Below are positions 8,397-16,393 of a stretch of 33,219 nt of DNA, one piece after another. This DNA is from Streptomyces diastatochromogenes (GTDB lineage: Bacteria; Actinomycetota; Actinomycetes; Streptomycetales; Streptomycetaceae). The notes beneath the pieces are model-generated. The model saw only the letters and a list, made by a program, of their open reading frames with translations, searched no databases and was not told where the DNA came from. Positions within the stretch are counted from its first letter, which is position 1. Every line of letters starts with the position of its first letter. A program made the position numbers and the translations under genes. The stretch is from NCBI GenBank assembly GCA_001550305.1, contig LRTP01000576.1, forward strand, positions 1-33,219, read 5' to 3'.

Positions 8397-9812
8397 TCAA
8401 GCGGCGGCGGGACTGCGCCCGCTCGCCGCTAAGGTGGTCCTCTCGGCCTCGGCCGCCGCCTCCTCGGCGCGGCGCAGCTCCTGGTAGCGATTCCACAGTT
8501 CGGGCCGGGAGTCGTCCATGTACCAGGCGCGCAGGAAGAGTTCGAGGAAGGCGCTCTCCGTCTCGTCGCCGCCGCGGCGGTACAGCTCCGGGTCCGACTC
8601 GACCAGCGCGGCCACCGGTCGCCGGCCGGCCGGGTTCTCGGCCACGGTCACCTGGAAGATGGCACGACCGGTCCAACTGCGCTGCAGCGTCAGCTGGTCG
8701 CCCTCCAGGTACGCGTCCCACTTCTCGTCCATGCTCAGCGCCCGCACACCGTGCCGGACACGCTGCCACTGTCCCGGAGTCCACTCCAGCTCAGGCACCG
8801 GAATCGGCTCGGGGCGGCGCAGCGGCGTCACGTCGCGGCCCAGCCCGGCGCGGCTGAGGTCCTCGCCCGGTTCGCCCTCGCGCACCCACTCCGGCAGCGC
8901 CTCCGACGCGGCCCGCCACGCGGCAGGTATCCCCGCCGTGCCCACCCGAGCGGCGACAATTCCGCCGACGATGGCGCAGGTGGTGTCGACGTCCCCGCCC
9001 ACCGACGCGCACGCCCACAACGCCTCCGCGAAGTCCTCCAGGTGCCGGGCCGCGCACCACAGGGCGAAGGGAACCGTGTCCGCCGCGCTCACCCGCCGGC
9101 CGTTGCCCAACCGGTGCGCCGCGTACTCGGCGTGCGGCTGGCCCAGCAACTCCCGCGCCTCGGCCACCCCCGAACGGACCCGTCCCTCCGGTGTCAGCTC
9201 CTCCACCGCCGCCAGCAACTGGGCTCCGGTCACCGGCCGAACGCGCCCGCGTGCGGCGCACGCGGCTCCCACCGCCACGGCGACCGCCCCGGCCACCGCC
9301 TCCGGATGGGTGTGCGTCACCCGCGCCGACCGCCCGGCCTGCGCGGCTGCCTCGGCCGGATCCACGGCGAACCATGCGCCCAAAGGCGCCACCCGCATCG
9401 CGGCCCCATTGCCCCACGACCCCTGGCCGTCGAACAGTTCCGCGGCCAGCTGCTGCCATCTGCCGCCCTCGCGTACCAGGCGCAGCAGTCGGTTCATCGC
9501 CGGACCGTAGCCTCGGTCGAAGTCGTGCCTGTGGGCGAAGCCGTACGCCAGTTCGTGCTGGTCCACGCTGCCGCGTCGGCGCAGCACGTCGAAGACCGAG
9601 CAGGCCATCTCCGTGTCGTCCGTCCATGGCCATTCCGCGGCGGGCAATCGCCGTTCCCGCAGGCCGGGGAGATTGTCCGGTACGAAGAACTGGGCGCCGA
9701 AGGCGTCACCCACCGCCAGACCGCGCAGGGCGTCGCGGGCGGCGGAGCGGTGATCGAAGGATGGGCAGGCGGAAGGATCGAGGAAGGGGAACTCGGCGGG
9801 CATCTCCCCCAT
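8397..9812 (-). CDS. ADP-ribosylglycohydrolase (DraG-like) with extra C-terminal domain
   Basis: Protein of 471 residues. Residues 25-310 form an ADP-ribosylglycohydrolase fold: ALRGLAVGDAFGAQF at 29-42, the metal-binding TDDTEM at 64-69, GSWGNGAAMRVAPLG at 131-145, THTHPEA at 166-172 and GGDVDTTCAIVGGI at 272-285, which is the dinuclear Mg site motif. These residues are complete, so hydrolysis of ADP-ribosyl or related bonds is plausible. Residues 320-471 are an additional region (VPELEWTPGQWQRVRHGVRAL, LEGDQLTLQRSWTGRAIFQV, FLRAWYMDDSRPELWNRYQELR) that resembles a small stand-alone Streptomyces domain which I cannot name. No ADP-ribosyltransferase gene lies nearby, so this is not an obvious toxin-antitoxin pair. 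Confidence 0.9.
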   Translation of the reverse strand: MGEMPAEFPFLDPSACPSFDHRSAARDALRGLAVGDAFGAQFFVPDNLPGLRERRLPAAEWPWTDDTEMACSVFDVLRRRGSVDQHELAYGFAHRHDFDRGYGPAMNRLLRLVREGGRWQQLAAELFDGQGSWGNGAAMRVAPLGAWFAVDPAEAAAQAGRSARVTHTHPEAVAGAVAVAVGAACAARGRVRPVTGAQLLAAVEELTPEGRVRSGVAEARELLGQPHAEYAAHRLGNGRRVSAADTVPFALWCAARHLEDFAEALWACASVGGDVDTTCAIVGGIVAARVGTAGIPAAWRAASEALPEWVREGEPGEDLSRAGLGRDVTPLRRPEPIPVPELEWTPGQWQRVRHGVRALSMDEKWDAYLEGDQLTLQRSWTGRAIFQVTVAENPAGRRPVAALVESDPELYRRGGDETESAFLELFLRAWYMDDSRPELWNRYQELRRAEEAAAEAERTTLAASGRSPAAA

Positions 9813-10034
9813 CCTGCCAAGCCGACCTGCCGCAGCGCCACGGCAATTGCGGGCGCTGACAGAGTCCTGGGCATGGTGCGTTGGGGGTACAGACCCGGTG
9901 CGCGGAGAGTCAGACTTGCCTCGGCCTCTGGTCCTAAGCTGTTTTTCCCACTCCGCCCAGGAGAGTTCCCTCCGGTCCGGACAACCGTGTTCCCGTCAGA
10001 TGCCTGGCAGGGAGCACCCAACAATGGAGCGCGC

Positions 10035-10499
10035 ATGGCCTACGAGGCGATGGGTGATGACGTCTACCAGCCGGACGGGTCGGAGGTGCAGGATGACGCC
10101 GGACTGCTGGACGTCTCGGACACCCTCGACGACCGCGGTATCGACGAGGCTCTCGACGAGGGCTACTCGCCCCCGGAGAAGCCTTGGGGCGTGGAGCACA
10201 ACGGTGTCACGGCGGCGGAGCGGCAACGAGGGGAGAGCCTGGACGAGCGGCTCGCCGAGGAGGTCCCCGATGTCGCCGACCAGGATGGCGACGGTATCGG
10301 GGACCTTTGGGACGGCGACGGCGAACTCATCGACGACGAGGTGGGAGACGTGCGGGCGGGCCGCCTCATCGCGCCGGACGAGGGCGCTCACGAGGACACC
10401 GAAAAGGACCTGATTGCCTACGACGTCGGCGTCGACGGGGCGGGCGCATCGGCCGAGGAGGCCGCGATGCACGTGATCCCCGACTCCGAGTCCTTCTAG
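10035..10499 (+). CDS. Small acidic DUF5709-like protein
   Basis: Very acidic cytoplasmic protein of 154 residues found in many Streptomyces; I recognise the pattern of the DUF5709 family (DEGYSPPEKPWGVEHNGVTA, GESLDERLAEEVPD, RAGRLIAPDEGAHED and the C-terminal ASAEEAAMHVI). The stretch DQDGDGIGDLWDGDGE (about residues 82-97) is rich in Asp and Gly and looks like a Dx[DN]xDG calcium-loop motif, though binding is unproven. The start at ATG 10035 has GGAG five nt upstream. It is divergent from the ADP-ribosylglycohydrolase gene across about 220 bp in which I see no other gene. Function unknown. Confidence 0.85.
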   Translation: MAYEAMGDDVYQPDGSEVQDDAGLLDVSDTLDDRGIDEALDEGYSPPEKPWGVEHNGVTAAERQRGESLDERLAEEVPDVADQDGDGIGDLWDGDGELIDDEVGDVRAGRLIAPDEGAHEDTEKDLIAYDVGVDGAGASAEEAAMHVIPDSESF

Positions 10500-10589
10500 G
10501 CTGCCCGGTTCGCCGTCTTTCCGGCGTGCCTGGTTCGTCGTCCTCCTGGCCTGGTGGCGTGCGGACGTCGGTGCGCCGCGAGGCGGCCG

Positions 10590-10850
10590 TCAGCGGTGGA
10601 AGGCGGCACCGAAGTGTGCGCCGGACACGGGCGCGGCCAGGGTGCGCGGTCCGGAGTTCACCGACCTGGTCGCGGTGACACCGGAGACGGTGCCGGGGCA
10701 GACCCACACGGCTCCCGTGCCGCTGTTCTCCTCCGGTGCCGAGACGGCGACGTGCCCGCCGACGACGGCGGCACGGCTGCCGAACCGGTCACCGTTCTCG
10801 GCCGTACCGGCGACTCCGGGGGTGTTCTGGCCGATCAGCGTGGCTCTCGC
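10590..10850 (-). pseudogene. C-terminal remnant of an FG-GAP (integrin-like) repeat protein
   Basis: On the minus strand one frame reads LIGQNTPGVAGTAENGDRFG, then SRAAVVGGHVAVSAPEENSG, TGAVWVCPG and LAAPVSGAHFGAAFHR before a stop. These match the last blades of secreted FG-GAP/VCBS beta-propeller proteins of Streptomyces (ENGDRFG, VGAPGE and GAVWVLPG patterns), but only about 85 residues remain and no signal peptide or earlier blades precede them; the frame runs instead into the promoter and start of the TPR gene. Without the rest of the propeller it is almost certainly a relic of a larger gene. Apart from this relic, the 470-bp gap between the DUF5709-like and TPR genes holds nothing I can support. 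Confidence 0.6.
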
Positions 10851-10971
10851 CGCGAACCCGCACTTCTCACGCGCGCGGCCGGCGGAAATAGACTCGAGGG
10901 AACTGTTTGCGCCCGTTGTATGCAGGAAGAAGCCGGTGTCGTCGAGCCGCATCCCTCTGCAGGAGATCCTC

Positions 10972-12711
10972 ATGGACTACTTCGACCTCGGGACCTTGAC
11001 CCGGCCCGTGTCGACCCGTTCGCCGGAAGCGCAGTGCTGGTTCGACCGCGGTCTGGTGTGGAGTTACGCGTTCAACCACGAAGAGGCGGTCACCTGCTTC
11101 GAATCGGCGGCCGCCGCGGATCCCGACTGCGCCATGGCGTACTGGGGTGTCGCATACGCGCTGGGCCCCAACTACAACAAGCCCTGGGAGTTCTTCGACG
11201 ACATCGATCTGCGGCACACGGTGGAACGGACGCACGCCGCCGTCGAACGGGCTCACGCGCTGGGCGGCACGGCCACACCGACCGAGCGCGCGCTCATCGA
11301 GGCGCTGCGCGAGCGCTATCCCGCCTCGCGCGCCGTCGAGGACTGCTCCGTCTGGAACGAGCCGTACGCCGAGGCCATGCGTGCCGTGTACGAACTCGCG
11401 CCCGACGACCCTGATGTCGCCACGCTCTACGCGGACGCGCTGATGAACCTCACCCCGTGGCAGCTGTGGGACCTGCACACCGGCGAGCCCGCCCCCGGTG
11501 CGCGCACGCTGGAGGCGAAGGCCGTCCTCGACCGCGCGTTGCTGACCGAGACCGGCGCCGGTCACCCGGGCATCCTGCACATGTACATCCATCTGATGGA
11601 GATGTCGCCGACGCCGGAGGAAGCCCTCACCGTCGCCGACCGGCTGCCGGGACTGGTACCGGACGCGGGGCACCTGCAGCACATGCCCTCCCACCTCGAC
11701 GTGCTGTGTGGCGACTACCGGCGGGTCGTGTCGGCCAACAGTGCCGCGATCAGGGCCGACGAGAAATACCTGCGACGGGCCGGCGCGATGAACTTCTACA
11801 CGCTGTACCGCTCGCACGACTATCACTTCAAGATCTACGGCGCGATGTTCCTCGGCCGGTCCAGGACGGCGCTGGAGACGGCCGCACAGCTGGAGGCGTC
11901 CATCCCCGAGGATCTGCTCCGTGTGGAGAGCCCGCCCATGGCCGACTGGCTGGAGGGGTTCCTCGCCATGCGGGTGCACGTACTGATCCGGTTCGGCCGG
12001 TGGGAGGAGATCCTCGCGCTGCCGATGCCCTCCGACCCGCTGTTGTACTGCGTCACCACGGCGATGCTGCACTACGCGCGCGCGGTGGCGTACTCCGCCA
12101 CCGGGGCGACCGCCGAGGCCGAGGCCGAACGCGAGCTGTTCCGCCGCACGGTCGCACGGGTTCCCGAGACGCGGACGCTGTTCAACAACACCTGCCGGGA
12201 CATCCTGGCCATCGCCGCCGCCATGCTCGACGGCGAACTCGAATACCGCAGGGGCGAGTACGACCTCGCGTTCGCCTCCCTGCGGCGCTCCATCGAACTC
12301 GACGACCACCTGCCCTATGACGAACCGTGGGGCTGGATGCAGCCGACCCGTCACGCCTACGGCGCGCTCCTGCTCGAACAGGGCCGAGTCGAGGAGGCCG
12401 AGGCCGTCTACCGGGCCGATCTCGGACTCGACGACACGCTGCCCAGGTCCTCACAACATCCGGGAAACGTCTGGGCACTCCACGGCTTCCACGAATGCCT
12501 CGTGCGGCTCGGCAAGACAGGGGAAGCCCGCATCATCGCCCAGCAACTCACCATGGCCACCGCGCTCGCGGACGTCCCCATCGAGGCGTCGTGCTTCTGC
12601 CGACTCGACACCGCGGGCCCGACGAGCCTTTGCTGCTCCGAACAGCCGAGTGGGAACGGCTCAGTGACGAGCCGCGGGGACCAGACTCTTCGATTCCGGT
12701 CCCCGCGCTGA
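10972..12711 (+). CDS. Tetratricopeptide-repeat protein
   Basis: Helical-repeat protein of 579 residues. TPR-like pairs are seen at the N-terminus (WSYAFNHEEAVTCFESAAAADPDCAMAYWG, split here only for reading), in the centre (HMPSHLDVLCGDYRRVVSAN) and at the C-terminus (YGALLLEQGRVEEAEAVYR, HGFHECLVRLGKTGEA). No signal peptide or membrane segment is evident. ATG 10972 has AGGAGA five nt upstream. Conserved HMYIHLMEMS and HLQHMPSHL blocks are shared by a bacterial TPR family of unknown role. It stands alone, convergent with the SDR genes, with a strong hairpin inside its last codons. The final 40 residues look unstructured and may be poorly conserved. A scaffold role is possible but not shown. 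Confidence 0.9.
   Translation: MDYFDLGTLTRPVSTRSPEAQCWFDRGLVWSYAFNHEEAVTCFESAAAADPDCAMAYWGVAYALGPNYNKPWEFFDDIDLRHTVERTHAAVERAHALGGTATPTERALIEALRERYPASRAVEDCSVWNEPYAEAMRAVYELAPDDPDVATLYADALMNLTPWQLWDLHTGEPAPGARTLEAKAVLDRALLTETGAGHPGILHMYIHLMEMSPTPEEALTVADRLPGLVPDAGHLQHMPSHLDVLCGDYRRVVSANSAAIRADEKYLRRAGAMNFYTLYRSHDYHFKIYGAMFLGRSRTALETAAQLEASIPEDLLRVESPPMADWLEGFLAMRVHVLIRFGRWEEILALPMPSDPLLYCVTTAMLHYARAVAYSATGATAEAEAERELFRRTVARVPETRTLFNNTCRDILAIAAAMLDGELEYRRGEYDLAFASLRRSIELDDHLPYDEPWGWMQPTRHAYGALLLEQGRVEEAEAVYRADLGLDDTLPRSSQHPGNVWALHGFHECLVRLGKTGEARIIAQQLTMATALADVPIEASCFCRLDTAGPTSLCCSEQPSGNGSVTSRGDQTLRFRSPR
12673..12707. terminator. Hairpin terminator between convergent genes
   Basis: Perfect 10-bp stem CGCGGGGACC / GGTCCCCGCG with a 15-nt loop. 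It overlaps the last codons of the TPR gene and lies 26 bp from the stop of the convergent SDR, so it can act in both directions. Confidence 0.7.
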
Positions 12712-12732
12712 GGAAACAGTGTTGTGGTCGGC

Positions 12733-13497
12733 TCAGTTGACGCTTTGCCCGCCGTCGACCATCAGTGTCTGACCGGTGATGTAGGAGGAGAGGTCCGCCA
12801 GCAGGAAGAGGGTCGCGTTGGCCACTTCCTCGGGCTCACCGAGCCTGCCCAGCGGGATCTTCTCGCCATGCGGGTGGTACTCGGTGCCGTCCTCGTTCCT
12901 CGTGATGCCGCTTTCGGTGAGTGGGGTGCGGATCACCGTCGGGTTGACGCTGTTGACGCGGATCCCGTCGGGGCCGAGTTCGACGGCGGCGGCGCGGGCG
13001 AGCGCGGTGACGCCGCCCTTGCTCGCGCTGTAGATCGAGATGCCCTCGATCCCCAACTCGGCGAAGACGGACCCGTTCAGCACGATCGAGCCGCCTTCCT
13101 TCTGGCGCTTCATCTGCGCCGCTTCCGCCTGGAGGTAGAAGAACGTGCTCTTGAGATTGCCGTCCACCAGGACGTCCCAGGTCTTCTCGTCCAGCTCGGT
13201 CAGCGGACCGACCATGGCGGTACCGGCGTTGTTGAACGCCGCATCCAGTCGGCCGAAGTGCTCGACGGTCCGACGCACCACGTCCCCGGCGCCGGCGATG
13301 TCGGTTGCGTCGGCCCGGATGAACAGCGCCTCACCTCCCGCCTTGGAGATCTCGTCGACCACCTGTGCGCCGGGCTCGGCGCGACGCCCGGTGATGGCCA
13401 CCTTGGCGCCTTCCTCGGCGAACAGGACGGCGGCGGCGCGGCCGATGCCCGAAGTTCCACCGGTGACCAGCACTACTTTGTCCTTCAGAAGTCCCAT
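12733..13497 (-). CDS. Short-chain dehydrogenase/reductase (classical SDR)
   Basis: NAD(P)-dependent oxidoreductase of 254 residues. The Rossmann motif TGGTSGIG is at 12-19, NNAG at 89-92, catalytic S143 in NGSVFAEL, and the YxxxK pair at Y156 and K160 (YSASKGG). The C-terminus (PLGRLGEPEEVANATLFLLA, YITGQTLMVDGG) is standard. The tetrad is complete, so it should be an active alcohol dehydrogenase or ketone reductase. It follows a second SDR by 63 nt on the same strand, probably one transcript starting in the region that holds a LysR-type box at 14448. Together with the beta-diketone-hydrolase-like crotonase across the LysR gene, it may oxidise a hydroxy compound. The substrate is inferred only. 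Confidence 0.94.
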   Translation of the reverse strand: MGLLKDKVVLVTGGTSGIGRAAAVLFAEEGAKVAITGRRAEPGAQVVDEISKAGGEALFIRADATDIAGAGDVVRRTVEHFGRLDAAFNNAGTAMVGPLTELDEKTWDVLVDGNLKSTFFYLQAEAAQMKRQKEGGSIVLNGSVFAELGIEGISIYSASKGGVTALARAAAVELGPDGIRVNSVNPTVIRTPLTESGITRNEDGTEYHPHGEKIPLGRLGEPEEVANATLFLLADLSSYITGQTLMVDGGQSVN

Positions 13498-13560
13498 GAT
13501 TGTTCCTCTGATTGTTCCTCTGGGGTGTCGATGCGTTGTCCGCCTTCGTGGACAAGCGGG

Positions 13561-14298
13561 TCAGGTGAGGGCCACGGCTCCGCCGTCCACGGTGAGGACG
13601 GTTCCGGTGACGTAACTGGCCCGCGGAGAGGCCAGGAAAAGGATCGCCTCGGCGATCTCCTCGGGGTCGGCGAGCCTGCCGAGCGGCACCTCGGCGCCGA
13701 TGCGCTCGAAACTCTCCTCGCCGATCATGCTGGAGACGTTCCGGGTGCGTGTGTGACCGGGCGCGACGGCATTCACCCGGACCCCGAGGCTGCCGAACTC
13801 GACCGCCCAGGTGCGGGTCAGGGACTCGACCGCGGCCTTCGTCGAGCCGTAGGCGGCGGTGCCGGGAATGCCGCGCTGTGCGGCGATCGTCGTGACGTTG
13901 ACGATGCTGCCGCCGCCCCGGGCCGCCATCTTCTGCGCGAGCGCCGCGGTGAGGAAGAACGGTCCCTGCACATTCGTCTCGAAGAGCTGCTGGAACGCGT
14001 CCAGGCACTGCTCGACCGTGGGAGCGAACGGGAACGCTCCGGCGTTGTTCACCAGGACGTCCACGTCACTCGCCTCCTCGACAAGCCTGCGCACCGACTC
14101 CGGATCCCGCAGGTCGGCCTGGCGGAAACGTGCCCGCCCGCCGTGCTCCCCGAGCAGGGCCGCAGCCTTGGCGCCGGCTTCCTCACTCCGGCCGGCGATC
14201 ACGACCTCGGCTCCCTCGCGGGCGAGCAACCGTGCGGTCGCGAAGCCGATGCCGGTTGCGCCCCCGGTCACGAGCGCCTTCCGGTCGCGGAACTCCAT
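13561..14298 (-). CDS. Short-chain dehydrogenase with Thr at the catalytic Ser position
   Basis: SDR of 245 residues. The start is placed at ATG 14298 (MEFRDRKALVTGG), preceded by AAAGGG, rather than at far-upstream starts that run through the promoter. TGGATGIG is at 11-18, NNAG at 84-87, Y150 and K154 in YGSTKAA. Thirteen residues before the tyrosine, where classical SDRs have serine, this protein has T137 (VNVTTIAAQRG). Threonine can keep the hydroxyl function, so activity is plausible but not certain. First gene of the leftward SDR pair; its upstream region carries 10-bp GACATCGGGT repeats and a LysR-type box shared with the crotonase promoter. Confidence 0.92.
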   Translation of the reverse strand: MEFRDRKALVTGGATGIGFATARLLAREGAEVVIAGRSEEAGAKAAALLGEHGGRARFRQADLRDPESVRRLVEEASDVDVLVNNAGAFPFAPTVEQCLDAFQQLFETNVQGPFFLTAALAQKMAARGGGSIVNVTTIAAQRGIPGTAAYGSTKAAVESLTRTWAVEFGSLGVRVNAVAPGHTRTRNVSSMIGEESFERIGAEVPLGRLADPEEIAEAILFLASPRASYVTGTVLTVDGGAVALT

Positions 14299-14311
14299 GA
14301 TCTTGCCCTTT

Positions 14312-14387
14312 CCATCGGTGACATCGGGTGACATCGGGTGACATCGCGGCGTGTTGACCACCGCGATGTCGTAGAACCACTCGATGT
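14312..14387. promoter_or_regulatory. GACATCG repeat cluster upstream of the SDR operon
   Basis: The unit GACATCGGGT is tandemly repeated with a 10-bp step (14320-14349), then the same core appears inverted (CGATGTC) at 14364-14370 and about 14382-14388. GACATCGCGG (14340-14349) and CCGCGATGTC (14361-14370) form a perfect 10-bp dyad with an 11-nt spacer. The 10-bp step puts sites on one face of the helix, as expected for cooperative protein binding or a promoter element. Confidence 0.5.
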
Positions 14388-14447
14388 CGCAGAACCAATG
14401 GAGCCGCCGGCGCCATGCCCTCCGGCCATTCGTCCTCGCGGGCCCGG

Positions 14448-14467
14448 CCATCAGGAATGTTTATGGC
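14448..14467 (-). promoter_or_regulatory. LysR-type operator box, SDR side
   Basis: Read on the minus strand this is GCCATAAACATTCCTGATGG, differing by one base from the site at 15494-15513. It contains T-N11-A with partial dyad symmetry (AT...AT around AAACATTCCTG), the hallmark of LysR-type boxes. It lies about 150 nt upstream of the SDR start and just after the 3' end of the lysR gene. Confidence 0.65.
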
Positions 14468-14550
14468 CCGGGGGACGCTGCGGGTTGCCACGCTCCGACC
14501 CACCCGATGCTCGCCCGTCGGGCGGCGGTGTCACCGGACGCGGCAGCGGG

Positions 14551-15450
14551 TCAGTCGCCCGTGTCGTCCCCCAGCGCCACCACGAAATGCCCGAGGTCCT
14601 GTCGGTGCGACCTGGCCTGCCACACCGCCCAGGTCCGACGCACGAGAGGGCTGCCCGCCAGCGGTTGCCACACGACGTTCTCGGGCAAGGGGTGGAACCA
14701 GTGGGGCGGGGCCAGCGCGAAGGCCGTCCCGTCGCTCACCGCCGCCAGCTTCACTTCGGCAAGCAGCGTCTGACCTCCCACGGCGGAGGCTTCGATGTCG
14801 ATGCCGTGTCCACGCAGTACGGCGGTGACCTCGTCGTACCAGACGGGGCTTCCGGAGCGGGGGAAGCCGACCCAGTGGAGCCCGGCGAGGGAGTCGAGCC
14901 GTACACCCTCCGGGCCGGACAGTTCGGCGGCCCGGTCGGCCGCGAGCAGCACGCCCAGCCGCTCCTCCATGACCCTCATCGCGTCCAGGTCACCCCCGGG
15001 CGGGCGCTCGCGCAGCAGGCCGATGTCGAGTTCCCCGGTGCGCAGGGCCGCCGTCTGGTCCGCCGTGGACATGTGCCGGGGTTCCACCCGAGTCTCGGGA
15101 CATGCGTCCGCGAGTGCGGCCAGCGGGCGGGTCAGGAACCCGGGGGGCAGTTCGAGCGGGATTCCGAGCCGCAGGACAGAGCCACCCGGTGCGGCGTGCC
15201 GGGCCACGACGGCGACGGCCTGGTCGTACCGGGCGAGTACCGCACGGGACTCGGCCAGCAGGGTCGTGCCGGCCTCGGTCGGCTGGACCCCGGTCGAACT
15301 GCGCACCAACAGGCCGACTCCGAACTCCCGCTCCAGTGCGAGCACCATCTGGGAGAGCCGGGGCTGGCTCATGTGGAGCCGGCGGGCCGCGGCGGACAGG
15401 GCGCCCTCCTCCACCACCGCCACGAAGGCCCGCATGTCCCGGAGATCCAT
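14551..15450 (-). CDS. LysR-family transcriptional regulator
   Basis: LTTR of 299 residues with the N-terminal winged helix (MDLRDMRAFVAVVEEGALSA, RLHMSQPRLSQMVLALEREFG) and a periplasmic-binding-protein-like effector domain from about residue 90 (LRLGIPLELPPGF, ELDIGLLRERPPGG, GLHWVGFPRSG). ATG 15450 gives the usual MDLRDMR start; an in-frame ATG at 15459 is an alternative. It is divergent from the crotonase operon, a typical LTTR arrangement, and its 3' end faces the promoter of the SDR pair. Identical 20-nt boxes at both flanking promoters point to control of both operons by this protein. The ligand is probably a pathway intermediate; unknown. Confidence 0.94.
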   Translation of the reverse strand: MDLRDMRAFVAVVEEGALSAAARRLHMSQPRLSQMVLALEREFGVGLLVRSSTGVQPTEAGTTLLAESRAVLARYDQAVAVVARHAAPGGSVLRLGIPLELPPGFLTRPLAALADACPETRVEPRHMSTADQTAALRTGELDIGLLRERPPGGDLDAMRVMEERLGVLLAADRAAELSGPEGVRLDSLAGLHWVGFPRSGSPVWYDEVTAVLRGHGIDIEASAVGGQTLLAEVKLAAVSDGTAFALAPPHWFHPLPENVVWQPLAGSPLVRRTWAVWQARSHRQDLGHFVVALGDDTGD

Positions 15451-15493
15451 GGTTCCCATCGCACCACATGGACGGATCGCGGCACGACCGGAT

Positions 15494-15513
15494 GCCATAA
15501 ACATCCCTGATGG
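15494..15513 (+). promoter_or_regulatory. LysR-type operator box, crotonase side
   Basis: GCCATAAACATCCCTGATGG on the plus strand, 19 of 20 identical to the SDR-side box and in the same orientation relative to the gene it precedes. It sits in the lysR-crotonase divergent interval, 44 bp from the lysR start and about 100 bp from the crotonase start, a normal place for a site used for both autoregulation and activation. Confidence 0.7.
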
Positions 15514-15616
15514 AGGGTGGTCCCGGAGCGACTGGGCGAACGCTACGGACCGGCCTGCCCAGGTGGTTGTGTGGAAGAGCGGCGCACGACGGCGCCGCGC
15601 CACCATAGGAGCGACC

Positions 15617-16393
15617 ATGACCGGCGCAACACCCGAATACTTCACCGCCTTCAAGAACATCGCCTTGAGCCGCACCGACTCCGGAGTGCTGACCCTGCGC
15701 TTCCACACCGACGGCGGCCCGGCCACCTTCAGCGGGCAGTTGCACACCGACTTTCCCCGCGCCCTGTTCGAGATCGGCGAGGACCGCGACAACCGGGTCC
15801 TGGTGCTGACCGGCACCGGGGACCGCTTCATGACCGAGATCGACGGCGCGAGCCTCGGGGACATCACCAAGCCCGCCCAGTGGGACCGCACCGTCGCCGA
15901 GGGCCGCCGGGTGATGCAGCGCCTGGTCGACCTGGAGATGCCGATCGTCGCCGCCGTCAACGGCCCGGCCTCCGTACACAGCGAGTACGCGCTGCTGGCC
16001 GACATCGTCGTGGCCGCGGACACCACCGTCTTCTCCGACTTTCCCCACCTGACCTTCGGCATTGTGCCCGGCGACGGCATCCAGATCGCCTGGGAAGAGG
16101 CCATCGGCGTCAACCGCACCCGCTACCTGACCCTCACCCAGGGCTCGTTCACCGCCGAGCAGGCCGAACGGTGGGGCGCCGTCGCCGAGGTGCTGCCGCT
16201 GGAGCGGGTGCTGCCCCGGGCCCAGGAACTCGCGGAGCGGCTCGCCGCCAAGCCGCAACTGCTCACCCGCTATCTGGCCGTCACCCTGCGACAGCGGATC
16301 AGCCGCCGCATGGCCGAAGGCACCCAACTGGGCATGGCGCTCGAGGGCCTCACCGCCGCCGACCTCGCGTACGGAAGCGGGGACGCGGCGTGA
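15617..16393 (+). CDS. Crotonase-fold hydrolase, 6-oxocamphor hydrolase-like
   Basis: Enoyl-CoA hydratase/isomerase superfamily protein of 258 residues, start ATG 15617 with AGGAG five nt before. It differs from CoA-dependent hydratases: the region SEYALLADIVVAADTTVF, then DFPHLTFGIVPGDGIQIAW, resembles 6-oxocamphor hydrolase of Rhodococcus, a CoA-independent retro-Claisenase that cleaves cyclic beta-diketones. The residues I remember as important there (His122, His145, Asp154, Glu244) fall here at H121, H144, D153 and E243, all kept with an offset of one. I therefore favour carbon-carbon cleavage of a beta-diketone over enoyl-CoA hydration. It is the first gene after the LysR-type box and is coupled (GTGA) to the next gene. 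The family call is certain; the reaction is inferred from recalled residues without alignment. Confidence 0.85.
   Translation: MTGATPEYFTAFKNIALSRTDSGVLTLRFHTDGGPATFSGQLHTDFPRALFEIGEDRDNRVLVLTGTGDRFMTEIDGASLGDITKPAQWDRTVAEGRRVMQRLVDLEMPIVAAVNGPASVHSEYALLADIVVAADTTVFSDFPHLTFGIVPGDGIQIAWEEAIGVNRTRYLTLTQGSFTAEQAERWGAVAEVLPLERVLPRAQELAERLAAKPQLLTRYLAVTLRQRISRRMAEGTQLGMALEGLTAADLAYGSGDAA

Noticed and set aside
8397..10499. Toxin-antitoxin pair formed by the ADP-ribosylglycohydrolase and the acidic DUF5709-like protein
   Set aside because: The genes are divergent, 220 bp apart, and the acidic protein shows no ADP-ribosyltransferase motif.
14299..14451. N-terminal extension of the second SDR to a start near 14451
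   Set aside because: The added residues are unlike SDRs and run through the GACATCG repeats; ATG 14298 has AAAGGG at good spacing and the standard N-terminus.
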